The notes beneath the pieces are model-generated. The model ran no database searches and was not told the origin of the DNA. It worked only from the letters and a program-made list of their open reading frames with translations. Below are positions 18,897 to 31,091 of a stretch of DNA of 43,078 nucleotides, piece by piece (the stretch's first letter is position 1; every line of letters starts with the position of its first letter). The DNA is taken from assembly GCA_014377845.1 (NCBI GenBank), contig JACMOV010000065.1, positions 1 to 43,078 on the forward strand, read 5' to 3'. The stretch comes from Herminiimonas sp. (GTDB lineage: Bacteria > Pseudomonadota > Gammaproteobacteria > Burkholderiales > Burkholderiaceae_D). The position numbers were made by a program, and so were the translations under genes.

Positions 18897-21335
18897 ATGT
18901 CCAATGCAATGCAAGCGGGTGTGTCCGCGGGAGCCACGTATGTGGCCTCCTTCGAAACCTTGCGCATGACCGATGTCGATTCGGTCGGCGGCAAGAACTC
19001 GTCGCTGGGGGAAATGATCAGCCAGCTCGCCAGTGCCGGCGTGCGGGTCCCAGGTGGCTTCGCCACCACGGCGCAAGCCTTCCGCGACTTCCTGTCGCAC
19101 GGCATCGACGGTGGCGCGCCTCTCGCGCAGCGAATCGCCGATCGTCTGGTATCGCTCAACATCGACGACGTCCGTGCGCTGGCCCAAGCCGGTGCAGAAA
19201 TCCGTCAGTGGATCATCGAGACACCATTTCAGCCACGGCTGGAGCAGGAGATCCGCGCCTCCTACGAGCAGCTGGTCGCCGATTCCACCGCTGAAATGTC
19301 GTTTGCCGTGCGCTCGTCGGCCACGGCAGAAGACTTGCCGGACGCGTCCTTCGCCGGCCAGCAGGAAACCTTCCTCAACGTCGTCGGCATCGACAACATC
19401 CTCGAGGCGATGAAACACGTCTTCGCGTCGCTTTACAACGATCGCGCGATTTCATACCGGGTCCACAAGGGCTTCACGCATGCCGAAGTGGCGCTGTCGG
19501 CCGGTGTCCAGCGCATGGTGCGCTCCGACCTAGGCGCTGCCGGCGTGATGTTTACGCTCGACACGGAATCGGGCTTCACCGATGTGGTCTTCATCACCTC
19601 CAGCTATGGCCTGGGTGAGACGGTGGTGCAGGGCGCGGTCAATCCGGACGAGTTCTACGTTCACAAGCCGATGCTGGCGCAGGGCAAGCTACCGATCATT
19701 CGCCGCAACATCGGCTCCAAGCTGATCAAGATGGAATTCACCGGCGAAGCCAAGGCCGGCCGCTCGGTGCGCACCGTCGATGTGCCGATCGAGATGCGCA
19801 ACCGCTACTCGCTCAACGACGCCGAGATCGTCGAGCTGTCGAAATACGCAGTCATCATCGAAAAACATTACGGCCGCCCGATGGATATCGAGTGGGGCAA
19901 GGATGGCCGCGACGGCAAGCTGTACATCCTCCAGGCGCGTCCGGAGACGGTCAAGTCGCAGCAGAAGGCGACCGATGCCCAGCAGCGCTACAAGTTGAAG
20001 GGTACTGGCGTGGTGCTGACCGCCGGCCGGGCGATCGGCCAGAAGATCGGCGCCGGTCCGGTGCGCGTGATTCACGATCCGGCCGACATGGAACGTGTGC
20101 AGCCTGGCGACGTGCTGGTGGCCGACATGACAGATCCGAACTGGGAGCCGGTCATGAAGCGCGCCGCCGCGATCGTCACCAACCGTGGCGGACGCACCTG
20201 CCACGCAGCGATCATCGCACGTGAACTCGGCGTGCCGGCAGTCGTCGGCTGCGGCGACGCCACCGATGTGTTGAAGGACGGCACGCTGGTCACCGTTTCC
20301 TGCGCCGAAGGCGACGAAGGCAAGATCTACGACGGCCTGCTGGCAACCGAAATCACCGAAGTCGCACGCGGCGAACTGCCAGAGCTGCCGCTGAAGATCA
20401 CGATGAACATCGGTAATCCGCAACTGGCGTTCGACTTCCAGTCGATTCCAAACGGCGGCGTCGGCCTGGCGCGCCTGGAATTCATCATCAACAACAACAT
20501 CGGCGTACATCCGAAAGCGATCCTCGAATATCCGAACATCGATGCCGACCTGAAGAAGGCGGTCGAGTCGGTAGCGCGTGGGCATGCATCGCCGAAAGCG
20601 TTCTATGTCGACAAGCTGGCCGAAGGCATCGCTACGATCGCCGCCGCATTCTGGCCGAAGCCGGTCATCGTGCGCCTGTCGGACTTCAAGTCCAACGAGT
20701 ACAAGAAGTTAATCGGCGGATCGCGCTATGAGCCGGACGAAGAAAACCCGATGCTCGGTTTCCGGGGCGCGGCGCGTTACCTGGCAGCCGATTTCGCCGG
20801 TGCGTTCGAGATGGAATGCCTGGCGATGAAGCGCGTGCGTAACGACATGGGCCTGACCAACGTCGAGATCATGGTGCCGTTCGTGCGCACGCTGCCTCAG
20901 GCACGCAAGGTCATCGACCTGCTCGCGAAGAATGGCCTGGAGCGTGGCAAGGATGGCCTGCGCCTGATCATGATGTGCGAGGTGCCTTCCAACGCAATCC
21001 TGGCGGAAGAATTCCTGGAGATGTTCGACGGTTTCTCGATCGGCTCCAACGACCTGACCCAGCTTACGCTCGGCCTGGATCGGGATTCCGGCATGGAACT
21101 GCTGGCTGCGGACTTCGATGAACGCGACCCGGCGGTTCTGTGGGGCCTGTCGCGCGCCATCAAGGCATGCCGTGATGCGGGCAAATACGTCGGCATCTGC
21201 GGCCAGGGGCCGTCGGACCATCCGGACTTTGCGCTGTGGCTCATGAAGGAAGGAATCGGTTCGATTTCGCTGAATCCGGACTCGGTGATCGACACTTGGC
21301 AAAAGCTGGCGGAACGCACGAAAAAGACCGGCTGA
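18897..21335 (+). CDS. ppsA: Phosphoenolpyruvate synthase (pyruvate, water dikinase)
   Basis: PpsA makes PEP, AMP and phosphate from pyruvate, ATP and water, a gluconeogenic step. The N-terminal ATP-grasp part begins with [15 protein letters not shown] and contains [19 protein letters not shown]; the swivel domain carries the phosphorylated His436 in [14 protein letters not shown]; the C-terminal TIM barrel has [17 protein letters not shown] and the active-site Cys in [11 protein letters not shown]. The ATG at 18897 is preferred over the one at 18843 because of a G-rich site (TGGGG) upstream; this gives 812 residues against 792 in E. coli. It is divergent from ppsR, its regulator. Confidence 0.96.
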   Translation: MSNAMQAGVSAGATYVASFETLRMTDVDSVGGKNSSLGEMISQLASAGVRVPGGFATTAQAFRDFLSHGIDGGAPLAQRIADRLVSLNIDDVRALAQAGAEIRQWIIETPFQPRLEQEIRASYEQLVADSTAEMSFAVRSSATAEDLPDASFAGQQETFLNVVGIDNILEAMKHVFASLYNDRAISYRVHKGFTHAEVALSAGVQRMVRSDLGAAGVMFTLDTESGFTDVVFITSSYGLGETVVQGAVNPDEFYVHKPMLAQGKLPIIRRNIGSKLIKMEFTGEAKAGRSVRTVDVPIEMRNRYSLNDAEIVELSKYAVIIEKHYGRPMDIEWGKDGRDGKLYILQARPETVKSQQKATDAQQRYKLKGTGVVLTAGRAIGQKIGAGPVRVIHDPADMERVQPGDVLVADMTDPNWEPVMKRAAAIVTNRGGRTCHAAIIARELGVPAVVGCGDATDVLKDGTLVTVSCAEGDEGKIYDGLLATEITEVARGELPELPLKITMNIGNPQLAFDFQSIPNGGVGLARLEFIINNNIGVHPKAILEYPNIDADLKKAVESVARGHASPKAFYVDKLAEGIATIAAAFWPKPVIVRLSDFKSNEYKKLIGGSRYEPDEENPMLGFRGAARYLAADFAGAFEMECLAMKRVRNDMGLTNVEIMVPFVRTLPQARKVIDLLAKNGLERGKDGLRLIMMCEVPSNAILAEEFLEMFDGFSIGSNDLTQLTLGLDRDSGMELLAADFDERDPAVLWGLSRAIKACRDAGKYVGICGQGPSDHPDFALWLMKEGIGSISLNPDSVIDTWQKLAERTKKTG

Positions 21336-21473
21336 CCGAGACTGGCGGGCCCGACGACATCGTGGATTCATGCGTCGCCGGGCGCCAAATGTTAAAGATC
21401 GTGAACTTTTCCGGATCATGCGGAAATGCTGCACGGTGCGTTGTAGGCGCGGAACAGCGTAGTTTGATTTAAT

Positions 21474-21501
21474 TTGAAACACAGAAATTCTGCGGTAGAC
21501 T
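21474..21501 (+). promoter_or_regulatory. Sigma-70-like promoter of a candidate small RNA
   Basis: TTGAAA (21474-21479) is separated by 16 bp from TAGACT (21496-21501). These match five of six and four of six consensus bases. Transcription would start near 21508. It is not close enough to nfeD to be its obvious promoter. Confidence 0.45.
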
Positions 21502-21507
21502 TCAGTC

Positions 21508-21584
21508 CAGTTGCACCGGATAAGAAGTGTAAATATCAGCAGTGGATGTTTGAGCCCTCGCACCGAAAGGTCGCGAGGGTTTTT
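21508..21584 (+). ncRNA. Candidate small RNA, about 77 nt
   Basis: Defined only by the promoter-like sequence ending at 21501 and the intrinsic terminator at 21555-21584; no family was recognised. The segment has no open reading frame of note. It may instead be a short leader that terminates before nfeD, or the 3' tail of the ppsA mRNA. The call is inference from signals. Confidence 0.35.
21555..21584 (+). terminator. Strong intrinsic terminator downstream of ppsA
   Basis: CCCTCGC (21555-21561) pairs perfectly with GCGAGGG (21573-21579) around an 11-nt loop and runs into TTTTT then GTTTTC. It lies 220 nt after the ppsA stop, which is far for that gene alone. Confidence 0.85.
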
Positions 21585-21637
21585 GTTTTCTGACGCATAC
21601 TACCGCCACATACTTTGCTTAATCACGCCGTGGCATA

Positions 21638-21701
21638 CGGCGTTGGATTCGGCGTTGGATTCGGCTTGGATTCGGCTTGAATACGGCTTGAATACGGCGT
21701 T
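21638..21701 (+). repeat. Degenerate 11-12 bp direct repeats upstream of nfeD
   Basis: Five units of the type CGGCGTTGGATT, CGGCTTGGATT and CGGCTTGAATA follow one another and end with CGGCGTTA just before the ribosome site of the next gene. The unit length shifts between 12 and 11 bp, so they are not in a coding register. Confidence 0.7.
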
Positions 21702-21720
21702 ATCGATCTGGAGAGACGAC

Positions 21721-22167
21721 ATGACACACTGGATGAACTGGCTGGTCCTGGCGGGCGGACTGGTGATTCTCGAAATGTTCTCTGGCACATTCTACCTTCT
21801 GATGATCGCCATTGGTATGGTGGCCGGTGCGGCTGCAGCGTTCGGCGGCATGCCCCTCGAAATCCAGATGCTCGTCGCTGCAGTGGTCGGCATTTTCACC
21901 GCTACCGTCCTGCACCGCAGCCGTTTCGGCAAATCCAGAAGAACCGATTCAACCCGCGATCCCAACGTCAATCTCGATATTGGACAGTCGATCGATATCG
22001 AAACCTGGATTGATGCCCGCCAGTCCGGCGGTCGGCCGACAACGCGCGCCATGTACCGCGGCGCACTATGGGATGTCGAACTGTCGGGCGAAGACAAGCC
22101 GGTCCCCGGACGCTTCACCATCCGTGAAATACAGGGCAGTCGCCTGATTGTCGGAGGCCATCGTTAG
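21721..22167 (+). CDS. NfeD family membrane protein (short form)
   Basis: A short NfeD-like protein: two or three membrane helices in the first 65 residues (WLVLAGGLVILEMF, FYLLMIAIGMVAGAAAAF, MLVAAVVGIFTATVL) then a C-terminal OB-fold with ALWDVELSGEDKPVPGRFTIREIQGSRLIV. It lacks the ClpP-type protease part of the long NfeD form. The start at 21721 follows CTGGAGAG at 21709-21716; an open frame back to 21511 is not used. The product is 148 residues. The SPFH gene downstream is the standard partner; NfeD is thought to work with SPFH proteins in membrane microdomains and protein quality control. Confidence 0.88.
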   Translation: MTHWMNWLVLAGGLVILEMFSGTFYLLMIAIGMVAGAAAAFGGMPLEIQMLVAAVVGIFTATVLHRSRFGKSRRTDSTRDPNVNLDIGQSIDIETWIDARQSGGRPTTRAMYRGALWDVELSGEDKPVPGRFTIREIQGSRLIVGGHR

Positions 22168-22287
22168 CGGCGGAATTCAGCGGAATTCAGTTGGCGCACA
22201 GCGCGAAATACCGAACCACGGCAAACGCTTCTTTCGTCTCATCAAACCCGCTCCGGCGGCTTGCAACACAATCAGGAGATTCCAAAC

Positions 22288-23214
22288 ATGGCATCCGGTT
22301 TCGGTAGTGTGGCGCTGATTTTTTTCATCCTGGCGATCGTCTTCGTGGTCAAGACGGTCAACGTCGTGCCGCAGCAGCACGCGTGGGTGGTCGAACGGCT
22401 CGGCAAGTATCATGCGACGCTGGGGCCCGGCCTGAACATCGTGATTCCGTTCATCGATCGCATCGCCTACAAGCACATCCTCAAGGAAATTCCGCTCGAT
22501 GTGCCGCCCCAGGTCTGCATCACCCGGGACAACACGCAGCTGCAGGTCGATGGCGTGCTGTATTTCCAGGTGACCGATCCGATGCGGGCGTCGTATGGCT
22601 CCTCGAACTATCTGGCGGCGATCACGCAGCTGGCGCAGACGACCTTGCGTTCGGTGATCGGCAAGATGGAACTGGACAAGACCTTCGAGGAGCGCGATCA
22701 CATCAACACGACCATCGTCAATGCCATCGACGAGTCGGCCGCCAACTGGGGCGTGAAGGTTCTGCGTTATGAAATCAAGGATCTGACGCCACCAAAGGAA
22801 ATCCTGCACGCAATGCAGGCGCAGATCACCGCCGAGCGCGAAAAACGGGCATTGATCGCTGCCTCGGAAGGACGCAAGCAGGAGCAGATCAATATCGCCA
22901 ACGGCGAGCGTGAAGCCTCCATTGCGAAATCTGAAGGCGAGATGCAGGCGTCGATCAACCGCGCGCAGGGCCAGGCCGGCGCCATCCTGGCGATTGCCGA
23001 GGCGAGTGCGGAAGCGCTGCGCAAGACGGCTGCCGCGATTCGCGAGCCCGGCGGTTCGGATGCGGTGAACCTGAAGGTCGCGGAGCAGTACGTCAATGCC
23101 TTTGCCCAACTGGCCCGCACCAACAATGCGATCATCGTGCCGGCCAACCTGAGCGACATCAGCGGCTTGATTGCCAGCGCGATGCAGGTCATGAAATCGC
23201 AGCAGAAGAGCTGA
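22288..23214 (+). CDS. SPFH/Band 7 (stomatin-prohibitin, QmcA-like) membrane protein
   Basis: A membrane-anchored SPFH protein with one N-terminal transmembrane helix (VALIFFILAIVFVVKTV), then the Band 7 domain starting VVPQQHAWVVERLGKYHATLGPGLNIVIPF, and a long Ala/Glu/Gln-rich coiled coil (about residues 180-260). This is the layout of QmcA/stomatin proteins that form large cage-like rings with FtsH or NfeD partners. ATG 22288 follows AGGAG at 22274-22278. The length is 308 residues (305 in E. coli QmcA). It is paired with the upstream nfeD gene. Confidence 0.92.
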   Translation: MASGFGSVALIFFILAIVFVVKTVNVVPQQHAWVVERLGKYHATLGPGLNIVIPFIDRIAYKHILKEIPLDVPPQVCITRDNTQLQVDGVLYFQVTDPMRASYGSSNYLAAITQLAQTTLRSVIGKMELDKTFEERDHINTTIVNAIDESAANWGVKVLRYEIKDLTPPKEILHAMQAQITAEREKRALIAASEGRKQEQINIANGEREASIAKSEGEMQASINRAQGQAGAILAIAEASAEALRKTAAAIREPGGSDAVNLKVAEQYVNAFAQLARTNNAIIVPANLSDISGLIASAMQVMKSQQKS

Positions 23215-23222
23215 CCCGTATA

Positions 23223-23242
23223 ACGCCCGGCGAATCGGGCGT
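23223..23242. terminator. Hairpin between convergent SPFH gene and smpB
   Basis: ACGCCCG (23223-23229) pairs perfectly with CGGGCGT (23236-23242) around a 6-nt loop. No long T-run follows; a weak bidirectional terminator is possible. Confidence 0.4.
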
Positions 23243-23253
23243 GGACATTTAGT

Positions 23254-23703
23254 CTAACGGCGGTGCACCTTCATCGCCGCTGCGATCTCCCGCTGGCTGT
23301 CGCGATTCTTTTCAGTTTCGCGCTTGTCATGTTGCTTCTTGCCCTTGGCCAGACCGATTTCGCATTTGATCCGGCCTTTCAGGTAGTGCAGGTTCAGCGG
23401 CACGAGCGTGTAGCCCGAGCGGTCCACCTTCGAGATCAGCTTCTTGATTTCTTCCGCATGCAGGAGCAGTTTGCGGGTACGGATATTCTGCGGCGTGATG
23501 TGCGAAGAGGCAGACAGCAACGGGCTGATGTGGGCGCCAAAGAGGAAGATCTCGCCGTTGGTGACGATCACGTACGCTTCCTTCAACTGCACGCGGCCGG
23601 CGCGGATCGCCTTGGCTTCCCAGCCTTCGAGCATGATGCCCGCTTCGTAGCGTTCCTCGACGAAGTAGTCGTGGAATGCTTTCCGGTTGTCGACGATGGT
23701 CAT
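23254..23703 (-). CDS. smpB: SsrA-binding protein SmpB
   Basis: SmpB binds tmRNA and brings it to stalled ribosomes for trans-translation. The N-terminal part reads [43 protein letters not shown], the first half of the OB fold, and [32 protein letters not shown] completes it, followed by the basic tail that inserts in the decoding site. The length of 149 residues is usual. It is divergent from ratA, the standard smpB-ratA arrangement of proteobacteria. Confidence 0.97.
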   Translation of the reverse strand: MTIVDNRKAFHDYFVEERYEAGIMLEGWEAKAIRAGRVQLKEAYVIVTNGEIFLFGAHISPLLSASSHITPQNIRTRKLLLHAEEIKKLISKVDRSGYTLVPLNLHYLKGRIKCEIGLAKGKKQHDKRETEKNRDSQREIAAAMKVHRR

Positions 23704-23794
23704 GAATGGGTACTGCTTTCTGGTCCGGGAACCGGTCCTTGAACCTGTCGGTTAAAATTGCCGCTTCGAGATTCTATCAAACGGTGCTCCATCG

Positions 23795-24226
23795 ATGGCT
23801 GTCGTGCATAAATCAGTATTGCTCGGGTATAGCGCGCAACAGATGTTCGCGCTGGTCGACAAGGTCGAGGATTATCCGAAGTTCCTGCCATGGTGCGGCG
23901 GGGTCCAGGTACGCGAGCGCGAAGGCGACCGGCTGGTTGCCACGCTGCAGATCAATTATCACGGCGTGCGCCAGAGCTTCACCACCGAAAATACCAATAC
24001 TGCGCCAGTGGCCATGAAGATGCGGCTGGTGGACGGACCTTTCAAGTCACTCGACGGCACCTGGACCTTCAAGGCACTGCGCGACGACGCTTGCAAGATC
24101 GATTTCGACCTCAGGTACGAATTTTCCAGCAGGCTGCTGGAACAGATCATCGGACCGGTGTTTTCGATGATCGCCAACAGTTTCGTCGACTCGTTCTGCA
24201 AGCGCGCCGAGGTGGTGTATGGGTGA
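23795..24226 (+). CDS. ratA: RatA/Coq10-type START domain protein
   Basis: A small START-like (polyketide cyclase/COQ10) protein. The segment VEDYPKFLPWCGGVQV is the family's opening motif and the domain fills all 143 residues. In E. coli RatA was reported as a ribosome-association toxin, while the same family in mitochondria and bacteria binds ubiquinone; which role applies here cannot be told from sequence. The gene is divergent from smpB and overlaps the next gene (rnfH family) by eight bases, a conserved order. A role in respiration or translation is equally open. Confidence 0.88.
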   Translation: MAVVHKSVLLGYSAQQMFALVDKVEDYPKFLPWCGGVQVREREGDRLVATLQINYHGVRQSFTTENTNTAPVAMKMRLVDGPFKSLDGTWTFKALRDDACKIDFDLRYEFSSRLLEQIIGPVFSMIANSFVDSFCKRAEVVYG

Positions 24227-24566
24227 GGGCGGTATGACTGGGCCGGGCTCGGGACCAGGCTCCGGAAAAATTACGGTGCAGGTCTGCTTCGCGCCGCTGC
24301 CACCGGGTGCACCGGCGATGATTGACCTGCTTGTCGCGCCGGGCACAACGCTGGCGCAGGCAATTGCAATGAGTGGCGCAGCTGACAGAATGGTGGGATG
24401 GGACCCCGCGTCATGCAGAACCGGTATCTGGGGCAAACTGCGGCCAGCCGACACCGTGCTGCGCGAGCGTGACCGGATTGAAATCTACCGGCCCTTGACC
24501 GCTGATCCGAAGGAAGCCCGGCGCAAGCGGGCTGGCGTCAAGCCGTCGAACACCGTCCGCCCATAG
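24219..24566 (+). CDS. rnfH: RnfH family ubiquitin-like protein
   Basis: A ubiquitin-like fold protein of the RnfH (UPF0125, also called RatB) family, 115 residues. After a Gly/Ser-rich start it reads KITVQVCFAPLPPG, then AIAMSGAADRM and GIWGKLRPADTVLRERDRIEIYRPLTADPKEARRKRA, the typical family C-terminus. The family is linked to the Rnf complex in some species but its role is not settled. The start could be the ATG at 24219 or one at 24234, which also has a G-rich site before it. It overlaps ratA by eight bases. Confidence 0.88.
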   Translation: MGEGGMTGPGSGPGSGKITVQVCFAPLPPGAPAMIDLLVAPGTTLAQAIAMSGAADRMVGWDPASCRTGIWGKLRPADTVLRERDRIEIYRPLTADPKEARRKRAGVKPSNTVRP

Positions 24567-24606
24567 CAATCGTTTTTGCGGCGCCCCCGCTTGTCGAACC
24601 CGGGTC

Positions 24607-25143
24607 TTACTTGCAGCCGTCGAGCGCACGGCGGCTCGCAGCGACTTCCTGGGCCCGCTTCTCGTCGGACATGTAATCGCGTTCGCCATTCTTGTCGATC
24701 GAAGAAATTCGCTCGCCAGATTCGAGGGTCCTTGCGTACTGGCGCGTGCGGTCGCAGTTTGCTGATTTGTTGACTGCCAGCTTGGTATCGTCGGCGGCTT
24801 TCCTGTCTTTTTCGGCCTGTTCGAGCTTGCGCTTGTTGTAATCGGCATTCTTCTCGGCGAGTGTCATCGGGCCTTTTGGCTCCGCCGCTTTTACCGCTGG
24901 CACGCCTTCGGGTGCTGCGTCGGCCGCTGCGATTCCTGCCGCCGGCGATATCGGCTTCGCGTTGCGCAGCTGGCTGCCCGAATCTTTCAGGATCTTGTTC
25001 TTCGGGATCGACGCCGGTGGTGGCTGATCCGAGTACTGCCGCACGCCGTTCGGATCGATCCAGGCAAACTGGGCGAAGGCGGCGCCGGCAGCGACCTGCA
25101 GCAGGATGATCGCGATCGTTTTCTTGATGGTGTTGCGAGACAT
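24607..25143 (-). CDS. DUF4124 domain periplasmic protein
   Basis: A 178-residue exported protein. The ATG at 25143 follows AGGAG; an open frame beyond it is not used. A signal peptide (TIAIILLQVAAGAAFA|QFAWID) precedes the DUF4124 segment FAWIDPNGVRQYSDQPPP, which is found widely in gamma- and betaproteobacteria. After an Ala/Pro-rich linker comes a charged helical part rich in K, R, D and E (about residues 95-175) with two cysteines. No function is known for this family; the domain is often joined to other envelope modules. It is convergent with rnfH, so not part of that operon. Confidence 0.85.
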   Translation of the reverse strand: MSRNTIKKTIAIILLQVAAGAAFAQFAWIDPNGVRQYSDQPPPASIPKNKILKDSGSQLRNAKPISPAAGIAAADAAPEGVPAVKAAEPKGPMTLAEKNADYNKRKLEQAEKDRKAADDTKLAVNKSANCDRTRQYARTLESGERISSIDKNGERDYMSDEKRAQEVAASRRALDGCK

Positions 25144-25282
25144 GGGAGCTCCTGGTTTAGTGCGCTGATACAACATTCTCGATTTCGCCATGCATTGCGC
25201 GGCGTGTCAATCCACCATGGCAGGAATCAGGTTTGTTTGGTTGATGCTGTGCACGAGAAGCTACGGATTTTGCGCTTTTCTG

Positions 25283-25288
25283 TATAAT
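25283..25288 (+). promoter_or_regulatory. Likely -10 element of the guaB promoter
   Basis: A perfect TATAAT lies 27 bp before the guaB start. A good -35 is not visible at the standard spacing, so an activator or upstream element may help. Confidence 0.55.
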
Positions 25289-25314
25289 TCGATTTTGCGC
25301 CGACAGGATTTACC

Positions 25315-26775
25315 ATGCGTCTTCTCCAGAAAGCACTCACGTTCGATGACGTGCTCCTCGTACCCGCGTATTCCAATATTCTTCCCAAAGACACGTCGCT
25401 CGATACACGGCTGACGCGCAACATTTCCCTCAAGATCCCGCTGCTTTCGGCAGCCATGGATACCGTCACCGAAGCGCGCCTGGCAATTGCCATGGCCCAG
25501 GAGGGTGGCATCGGCATCGTCCACAAGAACCTCACACCGAAGGAACAGGCGCGCGAGATCGTCAAGGTCAAGCGGTTCGAATCCGGCGTGGTGCGCGATC
25601 CAATCACGATTCCGCCGACGATGACGATTCGCGAAGTGATCGCCCTGTCGCAACAGCACGGCATCAGCGGCTTCCCAGTGGTCGAGGGCAAGCAGCTGGT
25701 CGGCATCATCACCAACCGCGATCTGCGGTTCGAGGAAGACCTCGGCGCCCAGGTGCGGGCCAAGATGACTCCGCGTGAACAGCTCGTCTACGTCAAGGAA
25801 GGCGCGGACCTCAGCGAAGCCAAGCGGCTGATGAACAAGCACCGGCTCGAGCGCGTGATGGTGGTCGACGATGCCTTCGAACTGCGCGGCCTGATCACGG
25901 TCAAGGATATCCAGAAAGCCACAGAGCACCCGTTCGCCTCCAAGGACGTGCACGGCAAGCTGCGCGTGGGTGCCGCGGTCGGTGTCGGTGCTGACAATGA
26001 CGAGCGCATCGAACTGCTGGTCGCCGCCGGCGTCGACGTGATCGTGGTCGACACAGCGCATGGCCATTCACAGGGCGTGCTGGATCGCGTCAAATGGGTC
26101 AAGCGCAATTACCCGCAGGTCGATGTCATCGGCGGCAACATCGCCACGGCCGCTGCCGCCAAGGCGCTGGCTGACCACGGGGCCGATGGCGTCAAGGTCG
26201 GCATCGGCCCCGGCTCGATCTGCACCACCCGCATCGTCGCCGGTGTCGGCGTGCCGCAGATCACCGCGATTTCGAACGTCGCACAGGCCCTGAAGGGCAC
26301 CGGTATCCCGTGCATCGCCGATGGCGGCATCCGCTTCTCGGGCGACATTTCCAAGGCGCTCGCAGCAGGCGCCTCGAGCGTCATGATGGGCAGCATGTTC
26401 GCCGGCACCGATGAAGCCCCCGGCGAAGTGATCCTGTTCCAGGGCCGCAGCTATAAATCCTATCGCGGCATGGGCAGTCTCGGCGCGATGGCCGACGGCT
26501 CTGCCGACCGCTACTTCCAGGATGCGGCCAACAATGTCGAGAAATTCGTCCCCGAAGGTATCGAGGGTCGGGTCGCCTACAAGGGCAGCGTGCTGGCGAT
26601 CCTGTATCAGCTGGTCGGCGGCATCCGGCAGTCGATGGGCTACTGCGGTTGCGAAAGCATCGATGCGCTGCGCGAGCGCGCCGAATTCGTCGAGATCACG
26701 TCGGCCGGCATGCGCGAGTCGCATGTCCACGACGTGCAGATCACCAAGGAAGCGCCGAACTACCGGGCTGACTGA
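25315..26775 (+). CDS. guaB: Inosine-5'-monophosphate dehydrogenase
   Basis: IMPDH oxidises IMP to XMP with NAD, the rate-limiting step to guanine nucleotides. The TIM barrel carries the catalytic Cys303 in [38 protein letters not shown] and MGSLGAM follow. Two CBS domains, which regulate the enzyme through nucleotides, are inserted at about residues 90-205 ([22 protein letters not shown] and [23 protein letters not shown]). The length of 486 residues matches E. coli (488). It is followed by a strong terminator and then guaA. Confidence 0.97.
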   Translation: MRLLQKALTFDDVLLVPAYSNILPKDTSLDTRLTRNISLKIPLLSAAMDTVTEARLAIAMAQEGGIGIVHKNLTPKEQAREIVKVKRFESGVVRDPITIPPTMTIREVIALSQQHGISGFPVVEGKQLVGIITNRDLRFEEDLGAQVRAKMTPREQLVYVKEGADLSEAKRLMNKHRLERVMVVDDAFELRGLITVKDIQKATEHPFASKDVHGKLRVGAAVGVGADNDERIELLVAAGVDVIVVDTAHGHSQGVLDRVKWVKRNYPQVDVIGGNIATAAAAKALADHGADGVKVGIGPGSICTTRIVAGVGVPQITAISNVAQALKGTGIPCIADGGIRFSGDISKALAAGASSVMMGSMFAGTDEAPGEVILFQGRSYKSYRGMGSLGAMADGSADRYFQDAANNVEKFVPEGIEGRVAYKGSVLAILYQLVGGIRQSMGYCGCESIDALRERAEFVEITSAGMRESHVHDVQITKEAPNYRAD

Positions 26776-26790
26776 TCTCCCCCAATCAAG

Positions 26791-26832
26791 GCCGATGGAG
26801 TATCCGGCCGGATACTTGCCGTCGGCTTTTTT
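26791..26832 (+). terminator. Terminator between guaB and guaA
   Basis: A long stem is formed by GCCGATGG and AGTATCCGG (26791-26807) with CCGGATACT and CCGTCGGC (26808-26826), leaving a small bulge and one G-U pair, followed by six T. It lies only 25 nt before the guaA start, so partial termination or read-through would set guaA expression. Confidence 0.85.
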
Positions 26833-26856
26833 ATTTGTTTTTTCCACCCTGATCCC

Positions 26857-28476
<1,620 letters not shown>

Positions 28477-28482
28477 CCTGAA

Positions 28483-29117
28483 GTGACATACAGCATCAAA
28501 GAAATTTTCTACACCCTGCAAGGCGAAGGCGCGCATGCCGGCCGGCCGGCGGTGTTCTGTCGCTTTGCCGGGTGCAATTTGTGGAGCGGCCGGGAAGCCG
28601 ATCGGGCGACCGCGATTTGCCGGTTCTGCGATACCGATTTCGTCGGCACCGACGGCGAGCGCGGCGGCAAGTTCGACGAGGCCGAGGCACTGGCCGCAGT
28701 CATCGACAGCCTGTGGCCGGCGACGCACACGGCCAGCAAATACGTGGTCTTTACCGGCGGCGAGCCGCTGCTGCAGCTGGATGCGGCCCTGATCGCCGCC
28801 ATGCATGCCCGCGGCTTTTGCATTGCGATCGAAACCAACGGCACGCTGCCGGTACCGGCAGGCGTGGACTGGATCTGCGTCAGCCCGAAGGTCGGCGCGG
28901 TCCTGCAGGTCAAGAGCGGTAACGAGATCAAGGTCGTGATCCCGCAGCTGGGGCAGACGCTCGCCGATTACGAAAGCCTGGCGTTCGATCACTTCTTCGT
29001 CCAGCCGATGGACAGTCCCTCGGCTGACGCCAATATCCGGCTTGCAGTCGATACCTGCCGGCGCAACCCGAAATGGAAGCTCAGCCTGCAAACGCACAAG
29101 CTGTTGCAGATACCCTG

Positions 29118-29118
<1 letters not shown>
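28483..29118 (+). CDS. queE: 7-carboxy-7-deazaguanine synthase QueE
   Basis: QueE is a radical SAM enzyme that rearranges 6-carboxytetrahydropterin to 7-carboxy-7-deazaguanine in queuosine synthesis. The substrate motif FYTLQGEGAHAGRPAVFCRFAGCNLW is present. The iron-sulphur cysteines are Cys31, Cys46 and Cys49, spaced CX14CX2C instead of the common CX3CX2C; the same spacing is known for the Burkholderia multivorans enzyme. FTGGEPLLQLD follows. The start is a GTG at 28483, soon after guaA. The product is 211 residues. The stop overlaps the queD start (TGATG). Confidence 0.94.
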
Positions 29119-30999
<1,881 letters not shown>

Positions 31000-31018
31000 A
31001 AACAGATCGTCAACGACC

Positions 31019-31039
31019 AACAGCCCGCGATGGGCTGTT
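31019..31039. terminator. Hairpin between convergent ldcA and the lipoprotein gene
   Basis: A perfect 8-bp stem AACAGCCC (31019-31026) / GGGCTGTT (31032-31039) with a 5-nt loop. It lies 20 nt after the ldcA stop. The downstream T-content is weak, so it may act as a bidirectional terminator only in part. Confidence 0.5.
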
Positions 31040-31091
31040 CGTCATTCCGGCACAGTGATGCGAATGCACGCATCACCAGGCGCGCCTGTAC

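Larger units (their letters stand above)
21336..21720. other. Intergenic gap after ppsA with a promoter-like sequence, a terminator and direct repeats
   Basis: This 385-bp gap holds no convincing protein gene. A sigma-70-like promoter (21474-21501), an intrinsic terminator (21555-21584) and a block of degenerate direct repeats (21638-21701) lie in it. The reading frame of the next gene stays open back to 21511, but with no plausible start or family match before 21721. Confidence 0.6.

Noticed and set aside
20072-20585. Antisense open frames inside ppsA
   Set aside because: They overlap conserved PpsA motifs and resemble no family.
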